The notes: generated from the letters alone by a model not told the origin. 64,000 bases of DNA from an uncultured Acidimicrobiales bacterium (GCA_937922045.1 CAKZXA010000034.1:52999-116998); one strand, 5' to 3'; shown: positions 54,379-63,776, counted from the first letter of the stretch. A program made the numbers and translations.

Positions 54379-55261
54379 TAAACAGAAAACGTACAAGTCA
54401 GCATGGAAAAGCGACGAGGCCGAAGCAACGTTCAGGACCAGGGCAGCTGTTCTGTGGGACCGAGCGAAGCGCCAGCCTGAAGCGATCGATGTTGCGACGC
54501 AGTTCGGCTCGACGCGCGCCTACCGCTGGTCGGGTTCCGGCCCACCACTTGTGTTACTCCACGGCATGACGGATACATCGGTTCGGTGGATCCCGTTCGC
54601 TGAAGCCCTCGATGGCCACGACGTCTACGCCATCGACGTTATGGGTGAGACCGGCCACAGCAGCCACGACATCGGCTTTACCAGCGCGGCTGACTACGCA
54701 GTTTGGCTCGACGAAACGCTTGACGCTCTCGGCATCACACAACCCCACATCGTGGGCTACTCCCTAGGTGGGTACATCGCGTTCTCCTACGCCATGAGGC
54801 CCGGCAGCGTTCGATCACTCATCGGATTCGACCCGGTTGGGGTTGTCGACCTGAAGCTCGTGCGGTTCATCGCCTGGGGTATCGGCACGGGGATGGCGGC
54901 GTTCGCTCCTCGATCGATCCGACATCGGCTGGCTGAAACGCTCGGCCAACCGCTCCTCACTGACAAGGCTGAGCTGGCGACATCCACTCAGGCCCAACGG
55001 GGCCGTCGACCCGCCTATCTCCCGCTCCCGGAGTTCACCGACGAACAGCTGCAATCCATCACCGTGCCTGTTCGCGTTCTTGTAGGAGCCAAGTCAACGA
55101 TGTTCGACCTCGACCGGTTCGTTAGACGCATCAACGATGGCACCTCACAGGGCCAGGCCCGACTCTTGCCCGGAGCAGGACACGGCCTAGTAATGAGCCA
55201 CCTCGACGAGTGCATCGCTTTGGTCCGAGAGATGGTCGCTCTACCGTCCGAAGACAGGTAG
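54374..55261 (+). CDS. Alpha/beta hydrolase
   Basis: 295-residue alpha/beta hydrolase fold enzyme. The oxyanion region is PLVLLHGMTDTSVRW, the nucleophile elbow GYSLGG (catalytic Ser), and the catalytic His lies in LPGAGHGLVMSHLDE. The acid residue is probably in VRVLVGAKSTMFDLDRF. Substrate unknown. The ATG falls in the probable TetR operator with no room for a Shine-Dalgarno, and TACCAT sits 8 bp upstream, so the mRNA may be leaderless. Confidence 0.9.
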   Translation: MVKQKTYKSAWKSDEAEATFRTRAAVLWDRAKRQPEAIDVATQFGSTRAYRWSGSGPPLVLLHGMTDTSVRWIPFAEALDGHDVYAIDVMGETGHSSHDIGFTSAADYAVWLDETLDALGITQPHIVGYSLGGYIAFSYAMRPGSVRSLIGFDPVGVVDLKLVRFIAWGIGTGMAAFAPRSIRHRLAETLGQPLLTDKAELATSTQAQRGRRPAYLPLPEFTDEQLQSITVPVRVLVGAKSTMFDLDRFVRRINDGTSQGQARLLPGAGHGLVMSHLDECIALVREMVALPSEDR

Positions 55262-55303
55262 CGCCACCGCAGTCTTGGCCACATTCGCTTCGTTCGGTTG
55301 ATG

Positions 55304-56938
55304 CTATTCTCGGTCGATGCTAGCTCGGTGGGCGAGGGTGGCGACGTCGACCATCGGGCCGAGCGTCCCGAACTCTGAACCCCAATCGCCGTCGAGCCGA
55401 GACCGCACGTAGGCATCGGCCAGAACCGGTTCGTGCCTCAGGCAGAGCGATGCGCCCCAACAAACGGCCAACAGCTCGACGAGGCGGCGGGCCTCCACCT
55501 CCCCCGGCGGCGAAGCCAGCGCCTGTTTGAGCTCACCGAGTTCTCGGTCGAAGATTCGGTCGGCGCCGCCAGCAAGCGAGAGCTCGGCCACAAAAGCCTC
55601 TCCGGCTTCAGGTGAACGCTGCAAAGCTCGGAGGACATCCAGAGCAATGACGTTGCCAGCGCCCTCCCAAATGGCGTTCAACGGCGCCTCCCGATACAGC
55701 CGCGGCAAGATCGACTCCTCGACGTAGCCGTTCCCTCCAACGCACTCCAGCGCCTCTCTCACCACCGGTGTCGAACGCTTCGACAACCAATACTTTGCTA
55801 CCGCCGAGGCCAGGCGAAGAAAGGCTGCTTCGTGCTCATCAATCGAGGCCCTCTCGTAAGCCCCGGCCAAGCGCATCACCATAAGCGTGCCAACCTCGGC
55901 CTCCAGCTCAAGATCAGCGATCACGTTCTGCATCAAGGGTTTGTCGATCAGCAGGGAACCGAAGGCTTCACGATGCGACACATGCCACGCGGCCTGGCTG
56001 ACCGCTTGACGCATCAGCGATGCCGACCAGTTGGTCACGTCGACCCTGGTGGCGTTGACCATCTTGATGATCACGTTGATACCGCGGCCTTCCTCCCCCA
56101 CCAGCCACCCTGCCGCGTCGGTGTATTCAAGCTCGCCCGACGCGTTTGATCGGTTACCGAGCTTGTCTTTTAGCCGCATCAGATGAAGCTTGTTACGAAC
56201 ACCATCGGGGAGGATGCGGGGAACCAGGAAACAGGAGATGCCAGCGGGGGCCTGGGCGAGCATCAGAAAGGCATCGCACATTGGCGCCGACGTGAACCAC
56301 TTGTGTCCGGTGATGCGATATTCACCGCCAGGTCCGCCTCCGTCCACCGGCACCGCGATGCTCGTGTTGGCCCGAACATCGCTGCCTCCCTGCTTCTCCG
56401 TCAGACCCATGCCCAGCAAGTTGCCCGCCTTCTGCGAAGGCTCGACGAGTCGTTGATCGTAGGATCGGGTTCGAATGCGAGGCTCCCATTCGGTCGCAAG
56501 ATCGGGCTGCACGCGCAGCGCTGGTAGCACAGCCCCGGTCATGGATACCGGGCATCCATGACCGACCTCGATCTGACTAACGAGATGCATACGGGCCGTC
56601 CGAGCAACATACGAGCCGTCACCCGGGATGCCGTCGCAATGGGAGGCATGGATGCCAGCGCCAACCGAAAGCTCCATCAGCCGGTGATAGGACGGGTGGT
56701 AGCGCACTTCGTCGATGCGCTCGCCGAACCGGTCGTGGGTTAGCAACTCAGGGCTATGCCGGTTTGCGTCAAAGCCCCACTGGTAGACCTCGGCAGAGCC
56801 GACGATCGTCCCGAATTCGACCAGGCCGGCGTCGGCCGGTCCCCCACCTTCGCGCTCAAGGGCCCGGCGTAGTACCGGATCAGCAGTGAAGGGATTGTAA
56901 GGCTCCAGCGGTGCCGGTTGGGGCTCTTGGGATTGCAT
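55304..56938 (-). CDS. AidB-like acyl-CoA dehydrogenase
   Basis: 544-residue acyl-CoA dehydrogenase of the long AidB group. The extended N-terminal domain (YNPFTADPVLRRALEREGG) precedes the FAD/substrate segment GMGLTEKQGGSDVRANTS, ITGHKWFTSAPMCDAFLML, and the C-terminal ECVGGNGYVEESILPRLYREAPLNAIWEGAGNVIALDVLRAL. E. coli AidB responds to alkylation damage, but actinobacterial homologues more often act in fatty-acid catabolism. Two related genes follow in the same direction upstream. Confidence 0.9.
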   Translation of the reverse strand: MQSQEPQPAPLEPYNPFTADPVLRRALEREGGGPADAGLVEFGTIVGSAEVYQWGFDANRHSPELLTHDRFGERIDEVRYHPSYHRLMELSVGAGIHASHCDGIPGDGSYVARTARMHLVSQIEVGHGCPVSMTGAVLPALRVQPDLATEWEPRIRTRSYDQRLVEPSQKAGNLLGMGLTEKQGGSDVRANTSIAVPVDGGGPGGEYRITGHKWFTSAPMCDAFLMLAQAPAGISCFLVPRILPDGVRNKLHLMRLKDKLGNRSNASGELEYTDAAGWLVGEEGRGINVIIKMVNATRVDVTNWSASLMRQAVSQAAWHVSHREAFGSLLIDKPLMQNVIADLELEAEVGTLMVMRLAGAYERASIDEHEAAFLRLASAVAKYWLSKRSTPVVREALECVGGNGYVEESILPRLYREAPLNAIWEGAGNVIALDVLRALQRSPEAGEAFVAELSLAGGADRIFDRELGELKQALASPPGEVEARRLVELLAVCWGASLCLRHEPVLADAYVRSRLDGDWGSEFGTLGPMVDVATLAHRASIDRE

Positions 56939-56994
56939 CGCTCAAGTTTCCAACGGCGAGCCAGACCATGCAAATGCACAGGAGCGATGCCTTG

Positions 56995-58236
56995 TCAGCC
57001 AGCCACATCGCGATATGGCATGCCGCGATCCACGGCCGGCTCCTTAGGCAACCCGAGGATCGATTCGCCCAAGATGTTCTTCTGAATTTCGTCGGTCCCA
57101 CCTGCGATCGATTGGGCCGGGGTCGAGACCAACACTTCTGCGACGATGGCGTCCACCGGATCGTCGGTTGTCTTAAGCATGCCGCGAGGCCCTGCGATGC
57201 GTGAATGAAGAACGTTCGAGCGTCGAGCGATCTCTGAGGTGGCGAGCTTGCCGATCGACCCCTCAGCTCCAGGAGGTCGGCCGAGTTCTCGGGCCGCCCG
57301 GGCCCGCTGTGCAGTCCATTCGGCCGCCTGCTGAAAGCAGTGAAGGCTCATCAAATCATCTCGCAGAACGACATCATCGCCCTTGCCCCTAACCCGAGTT
57401 CGGTCAACGAGCAGATCGCTGCGTCCTCGCCGCTGCGGATACCACTCGTAGGTCTTGTTGTACTCGGCGTATTCGGCTCGATATTCGTCGGCAACCCGGC
57501 CAGCCGCATGCTTCGCGATAGAAGCGCCCTCTCGCCCATACCGACGCTCGTGAGCCAGGGTGGCACGGGCGCAGGTCCATCCACCACCCACCTCGCCAAC
57601 CACATTGGTGTGCGGCACGACAGCTTCGGTGAGAAAGACCTCCATGAACGATCGGTGATAGTTCATCTGCTCAATCGGCCTGACCTCGACGCCCTGCTGA
57701 CGCATGTCGATGACAAAGTAGGTGAGCCCCTGATGCTTCACCGCGTTCCAATCACTTCGGGCGACCAGAATTGCCATGTCGGCATGATCGGCGCTCGTGT
57801 TCCACACTTTCTGACCGCTGATGATCCATTCGTCACCATCACGGGTCGCCGAGGTTTTCAGGCCGGCGAGATCGGAGCCAGCACCAGGCTCGCTGAAGAG
57901 CTGACACCAGAGATGCTCACCGGTAAGGGCGGGTCGCAAAATCCGTGACTTCAGCTCATCGGAACCATGCTCGTACACGGTCGGCGCCATCAGACCCGTG
58001 CCCGCACCAAGCGGCAAGCCAACGCCGCCTGCCTGCACGATGGCGCGCCGAACCACCCCGTCGGCCCAGGCGGGAAGGCCACGGCCGAACCATCGTGTCG
58101 ACCAGGAGGGAACGGCCCACCCTGCCTCCAGCATCGCAGTGCGCCATTCGGTCAAGGAGGCATCGGGGTTCCATGTCGCATGGAACCACTCGAGTACTTC
58201 GGCCTTAAGATCCACCTCTGTTGGCAACGTCACCAT
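56995..58236 (-). CDS. Acyl-CoA dehydrogenase family protein (FadE-type)
   Basis: 413-residue acyl-CoA dehydrogenase. CQLFSEPGAGSDLAGLKTSA and ISGQKVWNTSADHADMAILVARS are the FAD and substrate motifs. The C-terminal SIAGGTDEIQKNILGESILGLPKEPAVD is typical of FadE17/FadE-like actinobacterial enzymes that often work as heterodimers. The neighbouring AidB-like gene is 56 bp downstream; whether they form one complex is unknown. ATG 58236 begins MVTLPTEVDLKAEVLEWF. Confidence 0.9.
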   Translation of the reverse strand: MVTLPTEVDLKAEVLEWFHATWNPDASLTEWRTAMLEAGWAVPSWSTRWFGRGLPAWADGVVRRAIVQAGGVGLPLGAGTGLMAPTVYEHGSDELKSRILRPALTGEHLWCQLFSEPGAGSDLAGLKTSATRDGDEWIISGQKVWNTSADHADMAILVARSDWNAVKHQGLTYFVIDMRQQGVEVRPIEQMNYHRSFMEVFLTEAVVPHTNVVGEVGGGWTCARATLAHERRYGREGASIAKHAAGRVADEYRAEYAEYNKTYEWYPQRRGRSDLLVDRTRVRGKGDDVVLRDDLMSLHCFQQAAEWTAQRARAARELGRPPGAEGSIGKLATSEIARRSNVLHSRIAGPRGMLKTTDDPVDAIVAEVLVSTPAQSIAGGTDEIQKNILGESILGLPKEPAVDRGMPYRDVAG

Positions 58237-58340
58237 TTCCGCCCTCCTTCACAGCTCGAATCGTCGACGGAGTCGACGGGTGCCAATCGAATCCAAGATC
58301 GGCAGGCGTTCTCGCCAGAGAGTAACTCGTGCGGTGACGC

Positions 58341-58746
58341 TCAACCATTCCGCTTCTGCAGCCAAAGGGCGGCTTGGGTCCTGTCTTGAACGCCGATGGT
58401 TTGAAACGCTCTCGTAAGGTGGCTCTTCACGGTCAACTCGGAGATGCCCAGCTCTCTTGCGATCTGCTTGTTCAAAAGGCCGGTGCCGAGTAGTTCGAGG
58501 ACCTCTTCTTCCCGGCGCTGTCAGCTTCGGTGCATCCTCAACACCTTCCGTTCACGAGGCCAACACCTCGCTCGCCACGGGCGGGTCGAGGGGTGCGTGG
58601 CCATCAGCAGCATTCCTGATTCCCCCCAAGAGTGTCTCGGTATCGGCGTCTTTCAATTGATAGCCAATGGCGCCTGCATCGTCGAGCACAGCCTGAAGCC
58701 CCAGACGAACAACACGATGATCATCAACGACGAGGACACGAATCAT
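58341..58746 (-). pseudogene. Decayed NarL/FixJ-type response regulator
   Basis: ATG 58746 starts MIRVLVVDDHRVVRLGLQAVLDDAG, a receiver-domain N-terminus. The next legible residues are AIGYQLKDADTETLLGGIRNAADG, so 50 or more codons including the phosphorylated Asp are deleted. A TGA follows (58552-58554), then a frameshift near 58520, after which a full LuxR helix-turn-helix is readable (EEEVLELLGTGLLNKQIARELGISELTVKSHLTRAF). The start overlaps the histidine-kinase relic's stop (ATGA). The product cannot be functional. Confidence 0.88.
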
Positions 58747-59037
58747 AGCGGCAGCTGCAATCGGAGGTCGGTGCCGGACCCCGGCTCCGAGTAAATGTCG
58801 AACACGCCATCACTCTCGACGGCCAGATCGGCCATAATGCGGAGCCCGAAATGATCCGATTTGGTGGGCTGAGCGAAGGCCTTCGGACTAAATCCCTTAC
58901 CGTCATCGACAACTCAAGTCCCTCCTGATAGTTGAGAGTGGCCTTGATATCCCGGCCACCAACCGCGGCGAGAAGGTCGGATAACGCCACGCATGCCACA
59001 ACCAGCATGGAGCGCCACGACGTTCAACGGTAGTAGA
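58743..59037 (-). pseudogene. 3' remnant of a sensor histidine kinase
   Basis: The C-terminal ATP-binding region reads HFGLRIMADLAVESDGVFDIYSEPGSGTDLRLQLPL and ends in the stop overlapping the response-regulator start. Just upstream, VVDDGKGFSPKAF (the N/G1 box) is in frame with it, but the preceding GLELS lies in another frame, showing a frameshift. The kinase core is missing. With the adjacent regulator relic it represents a dead NarL-type two-component system. Confidence 0.82.
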
Positions 59038-59154
59038 CGTTGGTACTAGTCCTCGCACCTACGAGTCCGGCCTCTTCCTGCTCGGGCACAGGTCGACATG
59101 CGACATCGACGTGTGACCGAACAGGGACGACCGGAAAGAACCCCCAGTTTTACG

Positions 59155-60333
59155 CTAGGAGTAGATTTCGACCAGGCCGGCAGCGCCTTGACCGCCACCG
59201 ATACACATGGTCACGACACCCCAGCGGGCGCCTCGACGCCTGCCCTCCTGGAGAATGTGTCCTGCACAGCGGGTGCCGGTCATGCCAAACGGGTGACCAA
59301 TAGCGATTGAGCCACCGTTGACGTTGTACTTTTCGGGATCGATCCCGAGCTTGTCTCGCGAGTAGAGGCATTGGCTGGCAAAGGCTTCGTTCAGTTCCCA
59401 GATGTCGATGTCGTCGACGGTGAGGCCATGGCGCTTCAGCAGCTTCGGCACGGCGTAGACCGGTCCGATGCCCATCTCGTCGGGTTCACAACCGGCTACA
59501 GCCCATCCCTTGAAGGCTCCCATTGGCTCGATGTTGCGCCGGGATGCTTCCTCGTCCGACATCATTACTACCGCGGCTGCGCCGTCGGACAGCTGGCTAG
59601 CGTTGCCAGCGGTGACGTAGTTGCCGTCCCCTCGAACAGGTTTCAGTTTGGCCAGACCCTCGAGCGTGGTGCTCGGGCGGTTGCATTCGTCACGATCCAC
59701 CGTGTATTCGACGATCGTCTCTTCCTTGGTTTCTTTGTCGACGAGCTTCATCTTTGTGTCCATAGCCACGATCTCGTCTTCGAACAGGCCGTTCTCTTGT
59801 GCTGCCGCCATGCGCATCTGCGACTGGTAGGAAAACTCATCCTGGTATTCCCGGGTGACGTTGTAGCGCTCAGCCACAATGTCGGCGGTCTCGATCATTG
59901 CCATATAGACCGCTGGGTACATCTCGGGCAGGCGAGGATCCATGTTGGCTGAGCCGCCAAAGCCAGGGCTCGGAATGGAAATGGATTCAACGCCGCCGGC
60001 AACCACCACGTCGGCGCTGTCGGCCTTGATGTAGTTAGCGGCCACGGCGATCGAGTTGAGGCCCGATGAGCAATGACGCTGGATTGTGTTGCCACCGGTT
60101 GTGGTCGGCAGACCGGCCAGCAGGGCCGTGAGGCGTCCAAGGTTTCCTGCACCATGGGCGCCATTGCCGAGCGCCACGTCTTCGACGGCTTCCGGTTCGA
60201 CACCGGACTTCTCAACCGCGCTGCTGATGGCATGGGCAGCCATGGTCATGGCTGGCGTCATGTTAAAGCCACCGCGGCCAGCTTTGGCCATCCCGGTTCG
60301 TGCGTACGATACAAATACTGCTTCGCGAGTCAT
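59155..60333 (-). CDS. Acetyl-CoA acetyltransferase (thiolase)
   Basis: 392-residue thiolase that cleaves 3-ketoacyl-CoA or condenses acetyl-CoA. Nucleophilic Cys is C88 (IQRHCSSGLNSIA), followed by the HN-type and C-terminal active-site motifs WELNEAFASQCL, GGSIAIGHPFGMTG and TMCIGGGQGAA. The length is standard. It is the beta-oxidation thiolase of the surrounding minus-strand catabolic region. The 115 bp downstream toward the kinase relic show nothing recognisable. Confidence 0.93.
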   Translation of the reverse strand: MTREAVFVSYARTGMAKAGRGGFNMTPAMTMAAHAISSAVEKSGVEPEAVEDVALGNGAHGAGNLGRLTALLAGLPTTTGGNTIQRHCSSGLNSIAVAANYIKADSADVVVAGGVESISIPSPGFGGSANMDPRLPEMYPAVYMAMIETADIVAERYNVTREYQDEFSYQSQMRMAAAQENGLFEDEIVAMDTKMKLVDKETKEETIVEYTVDRDECNRPSTTLEGLAKLKPVRGDGNYVTAGNASQLSDGAAAVVMMSDEEASRRNIEPMGAFKGWAVAGCEPDEMGIGPVYAVPKLLKRHGLTVDDIDIWELNEAFASQCLYSRDKLGIDPEKYNVNGGSIAIGHPFGMTGTRCAGHILQEGRRRGARWGVVTMCIGGGQGAAGLVEIYS

Positions 60334-60413
60334 GTCTACTTCTCCGATGTACGTGTTCTCGATCTCTCTGCAAACCTAACGCGACTTGCCCGTCAGGTCA
60401 GATTGAGGAGCGG

Positions 60414-61157
60414 TCAGTCGAGCATCTGGCCGAAGAGGCTGAAGAGTTCCTCGAAGTGGCGATCGGCGCCAGCCGCGTCGTAGATCGGGAAGTCGGACAT
60501 GGTCCAGCCATGGGCCGCGCCCTGGTAAAGGTCATGGCGGAAGTCGACGTGGCCTGCCATCAAGGCCTCACAAAGACGAGCCGCCATCTCCGGCGGATAG
60601 GAACCGTCATTGTCGGCGGCTCCGATGTAGACCCGTCCCTTGATCTGCTCAACGACTCGATGGGGGCTCAGTTCATCGTCGGTCGCTAGGTTGCCACCGT
60701 GAAAGCTGGCGGCCGCGACGATGCGCTCGGGGTAGGTAGCGGCGGCTGCCAACGAGAGTGCACCTCCCATGCAGTAGCCGGTGGAACCGACCTTGGAACC
60801 GGACACATCGCTGCGGCCGTCGAGATAGGCGAGGAAGGCATCGGTGTCTTCTGCCGCCCGGCGAGTATCGGTGGTGGCCATCAACGGGCCGAACACAGAA
60901 CGAGGATTCCCCGATGCAAAAACGTCGGCCGGGACCATCTCCTCATACGGGCCATTGCGGTAGAAAAGATCGGGAAGGAGCACAACAAATCCGCCGTCGG
61001 CGAGACGTTGAGCCATGTCGAGCAAGGCAGGGCGTATGGCCAAAGCGTCCATGTAGAAGATCACGGCAGGCCATGGTCCCGACCCTTCATCAGGCGTGAA
61101 CACCCAGCTCCGACATTCTCCTTCAGCGGCGGCGATGACCGTCTCTTCTCGTGACAT
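60414..61157 (-). CDS. Dienelactone hydrolase family protein
   Basis: 247-residue alpha/beta hydrolase of the dienelactone hydrolase family. The nucleophile is C129 in VGSTGYCMGGALSL; acid and base residues lie in IGAADNDGSYPPEMA and YQGAAHGWTMSD. DLH enzymes open lactone rings in aromatic-compound degradation; other members are generic esterases. It is 80 bp upstream of the thiolase gene on the map and on the same strand, but without overlap. Confidence 0.9.
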   Translation of the reverse strand: MSREETVIAAAEGECRSWVFTPDEGSGPWPAVIFYMDALAIRPALLDMAQRLADGGFVVLLPDLFYRNGPYEEMVPADVFASGNPRSVFGPLMATTDTRRAAEDTDAFLAYLDGRSDVSGSKVGSTGYCMGGALSLAAAATYPERIVAAASFHGGNLATDDELSPHRVVEQIKGRVYIGAADNDGSYPPEMAARLCEALMAGHVDFRHDLYQGAAHGWTMSDFPIYDAAGADRHFEELFSLFGQMLD

Positions 61158-61254
61158 CTGTTCTCCCGGTGCTCATGCGACCACACACTATGTGGACACG
61201 TCGATGCCGTCTAGGTTAGGCGGTACGTTGCCTCCCGTCTCGAACGGCGAGGGG

Positions 61255-61695
61255 TCAGCCCCAGACCGGTCGGATAAGCCCCACCACCGACGACGGGGTA
61301 ACGGTGATGACTCGACGTCGTTGCTCGACCATGGCTCTGCGGAACTCGTCCCAATCCGGGTGTTCCTTCTTGGCCACCGCTCGAAACGCCTCAATCAGTA
61401 CATCCATTGCTGGGCCGTGGGTCTCAGTCGCGATCGGACTCACCTCAGCCATCCCATCGAAGCTCAGGTAACTTCCCTCGTGCGACACGTGATAAACCAC
61501 GCGAGGATCGCGCTCGATGTTGAACACCTTGGATCGAGTCGGCAGTACCGAGAACACAATTGTCCCGTTGCTCACCGCATGGTGCACATCGGACGACTGG
61601 GGGCGGCCATCACGTCGCAAGGTGATGATGGTTCCCTCACGAACCTCGGCCGCAAACTCGAAGCCAGCGGCCAACTCGATCGGTTTGATTTCCAT
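61255..61695 (-). CDS. F420-dependent PPOX-class oxidoreductase (TIGR03618-like)
   Basis: 146-residue split-barrel flavin/F420-binding protein. IITLRRDGRPQSSDVHHAVSNGTIVFSVLPTRSKVFNIERDPRVVYHVSHEGSYLSFDG is the typical pyridoxamine-phosphate-oxidase fold, and VITVTPSSVVGLIR is the usual C-terminal strand. Actinobacterial relatives use F420 to reduce substrates such as biliverdin. Use of F420 is inferred from the family. Confidence 0.87.
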   Translation of the reverse strand: MEIKPIELAAGFEFAAEVREGTIITLRRDGRPQSSDVHHAVSNGTIVFSVLPTRSKVFNIERDPRVVYHVSHEGSYLSFDGMAEVSPIATETHGPAMDVLIEAFRAVAKKEHPDWDEFRRAMVEQRRRVITVTPSSVVGLIRPVWG

Positions 61696-61763
61696 TGCGG
61701 AACCTTCTCCTGTCGTATCTGAATCACGGTTGTCTGGGTTGTCTTGTCAGGATCGTCGCTGCA

Positions 61764-62948
61764 TTAGTCGAAGCACGTCAATTGGACAATACGTTCGTGA
61801 GGCCAGCCGAGTTCTTTCATGATCTCAGCCGTGTGTTCGCCGGGCAGCGGAGCGTGGCGTCGCAGCGATGTGTCGAGCGTGTCATACGAAACGGCGTCAT
61901 GCACGACGCGGTAGCTCCCGAGATGGGGATGTTCAACGCTCTCGATCAAACCGACGGCCTTTATATGGGGGTCGTCGGGCAGGTCGGCGAGATCCAGAAC
62001 CGGGCTCGCCGGGATTCCATGCTCCGCACAGACGGCCATCCATTCGGCCACCGTCCGCTGGAGAGCGCTCTCGGCCAAGATCCCGTAGAGCTCGTCGATG
62101 TTGTCTATCCGGTCCTTGTGGGTGGCAAAACGGCGATCCTCCAGAAGGTCCGGCCGCCCACTGATCTCAAAGAAGGCCCTGTAGTTGGTCGACGAGTACG
62201 GGAGCAGAGCGACCCAACCATCGGCGCACCGATACGGACGGCGATCCTTTGCCAGCAGCCGGGGATATCCGAGGTCACCCTTCGGCGGATCGAAAGCGGC
62301 GCCTCGAAAGTGTTCGACCATGTTAAATCCAACCATAGATTCGAACATTGGAACCTCGATCGTCTGCCCCTCGCCCGTACGCTGCTGAAGGATGATGGCG
62401 GCCAAAAGGGATTGAGCCACGACCATCGCACAGGTCTTGTCGGCCACGATGGCCGGAACATAGGCTGGTTCGCCGCCAGCCCTGGCCGAGAGAGCAGCTA
62501 GGCCAGAGGCCGCCTGGATGGCGTCGTCATAGGCTGTGCGCTCGGCATAGGGGCCCTCGGACCCATACCCGTTTGCTACACAGTGGATGAGGCGAGGCGA
62601 CCGAGACCGCAGGATGTCGGCCGACAGGTTGAGTCGCTCAAGGGCTGCGGCCCGAAGATTCGAGACGAACACGTCGGCCGTTGCGACCAGGTCGAGTAAG
62701 GCCGCGGCACCGAGCTCGGTCTTCAGGTCGAGGGTCACGCTCCGCTTGTTGCGATGGGTGTCGAGAGCGATGGCGGCCACGTCGAGGTTGTCGCCGGCTA
62801 GGTCGTAGCCGGGCTGAGGTGGCTCGATGCGAATGACATCGGCACCGTGGTCGGCAAGAATTCTGGTCGCCATCGGTCCCATGACCACCGTTGTGAGATC
62901 GATGACGCGTATGCCATCGAGTGCTCCTACCTTCGATTTCACATCCAC
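61764..62948 (-). CDS. Class III CoA-transferase (CaiB/BaiF family)
   Basis: 394-residue CoA-transferase. DGIRVIDLTTVVMGPMATRILADHGADVIRIE is the N-terminal fold, the catalytic Asp is D141 (TAYDDAIQAASGL), and GEGQTIEVPMFESMVGF is the C-terminal consensus. The protein is a second homologue of the one at 51.2 kb but only distantly similar. It is adjacent, on the same strand, to the enoyl-CoA hydratase gene. Confidence 0.91.
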   Translation of the reverse strand: MDVKSKVGALDGIRVIDLTTVVMGPMATRILADHGADVIRIEPPQPGYDLAGDNLDVAAIALDTHRNKRSVTLDLKTELGAAALLDLVATADVFVSNLRAAALERLNLSADILRSRSPRLIHCVANGYGSEGPYAERTAYDDAIQAASGLAALSARAGGEPAYVPAIVADKTCAMVVAQSLLAAIILQQRTGEGQTIEVPMFESMVGFNMVEHFRGAAFDPPKGDLGYPRLLAKDRRPYRCADGWVALLPYSSTNYRAFFEISGRPDLLEDRRFATHKDRIDNIDELYGILAESALQRTVAEWMAVCAEHGIPASPVLDLADLPDDPHIKAVGLIESVEHPHLGSYRVVHDAVSYDTLDTSLRRHAPLPGEHTAEIMKELGWPHERIVQLTCFD

Positions 62949-62975
62949 GGCGTCAGGGTAGTTGCACGACGCGAG

Positions 62976-63776
62976 TCAGCATCCCTTAAAGTTTGGAAGT
63001 CGTCGCTCAGCCATGGCGGCAACTCCTTCTCTCCAGTCTTCGGTCTGACGGAGCCAGTCCTGCTGAGCCTTCTCCCGATCGGTCGCAGCCTGGTAGGCAG
63101 CAGCCATGTCTCCCCTCATCGTCTGGCGGATGGCCACAACCGCGAGGGGAGCTGATGCTGCGATCTCAGCCGCCAACGCATGGGCGGACTCGCGGACATC
63201 GGCCAGCGGAACCAGCCTGTCGGCCAGCCCGATGGCAAGAGCCTCCTCGCCTTTGACCCGGCGACCGGTGTAGAGCAGCTCGAGCGCCTTCTGGTGACCG
63301 ACGATCTTGGGCAAGGTTGCGCTTAGTCCAAACCCGTGATGAAACCCAAGACGGGCAAAATTGGCGGCAAATCGAGCTTCTGGAGCGGCTACCCGGAAAT
63401 CGGGAAAGCAGGCCACGCCGAGTCCACCTCCGACCGCGGCGCCCTGGATCGCAGCAACGACAGGCGTCCGGGTCGAAAACAGTTCGACACCAGCATCGTA
63501 GAGGTGGCGAGGCGAGCCGTCGGCATTCACCGCTGGCGACTCCTGCGGCGAGGATCGGCCCGCAAAGTCGGCGCCTGCACAAAAATGTTTGCCCTCGGAA
63601 CAGAGAACGATGCTCCGACAGGCAGGATCATCGTCGAGCGCGCCGAACGCCTGGCTAAGCGACTCGATCAGGTTCAGATCGAAGAAGTTATTGGGTGGTC
63701 GACAGATCTCAGCGATGGCCACACGATCGCTTTCGATGGTTACCTGAACATCACCGAAGGTTCCGAACTCTGTCAT
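62976..63776 (-). CDS. Enoyl-CoA hydratase/isomerase family protein
   Basis: 266-residue crotonase-fold protein. The oxyanion-hole segments are SEGKHFCAGADF and IQGAAVGGGLGVACFPDFRVAAPEARFA. Catalytic glutamates of true hydratases are not both obvious: the second position reads FARLGFHHGFGLSATLPKIVG, so the reaction may be isomerisation, hydrolysis or another crotonase chemistry. It lies 27 bp upstream of the CoA-transferase gene and is probably cotranscribed. Confidence 0.9.
   Translation of the reverse strand: MTEFGTFGDVQVTIESDRVAIAEICRPPNNFFDLNLIESLSQAFGALDDDPACRSIVLCSEGKHFCAGADFAGRSSPQESPAVNADGSPRHLYDAGVELFSTRTPVVAAIQGAAVGGGLGVACFPDFRVAAPEARFAANFARLGFHHGFGLSATLPKIVGHQKALELLYTGRRVKGEEALAIGLADRLVPLADVRESAHALAAEIAASAPLAVVAIRQTMRGDMAAAYQAATDREKAQQDWLRQTEDWREGVAAMAERRLPNFKGC

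Larger units (their letters stand above)
58237..59154. other. Interval without intact genes, filled by two-component relics
   Basis: The 918 bp between the acyl-CoA dehydrogenase and thiolase genes contain only the decayed response regulator and histidine kinase. About 100 bp at each end show nothing recognisable. Confidence 0.75.

Noticed and set aside
58552..58554. In-frame TGA in the response-regulator relic as a second selenocysteine codon.
   Set aside because: No regulator has a conserved Cys there, no suitable hairpin was seen, and the gene has other lesions (internal deletion, frameshift).
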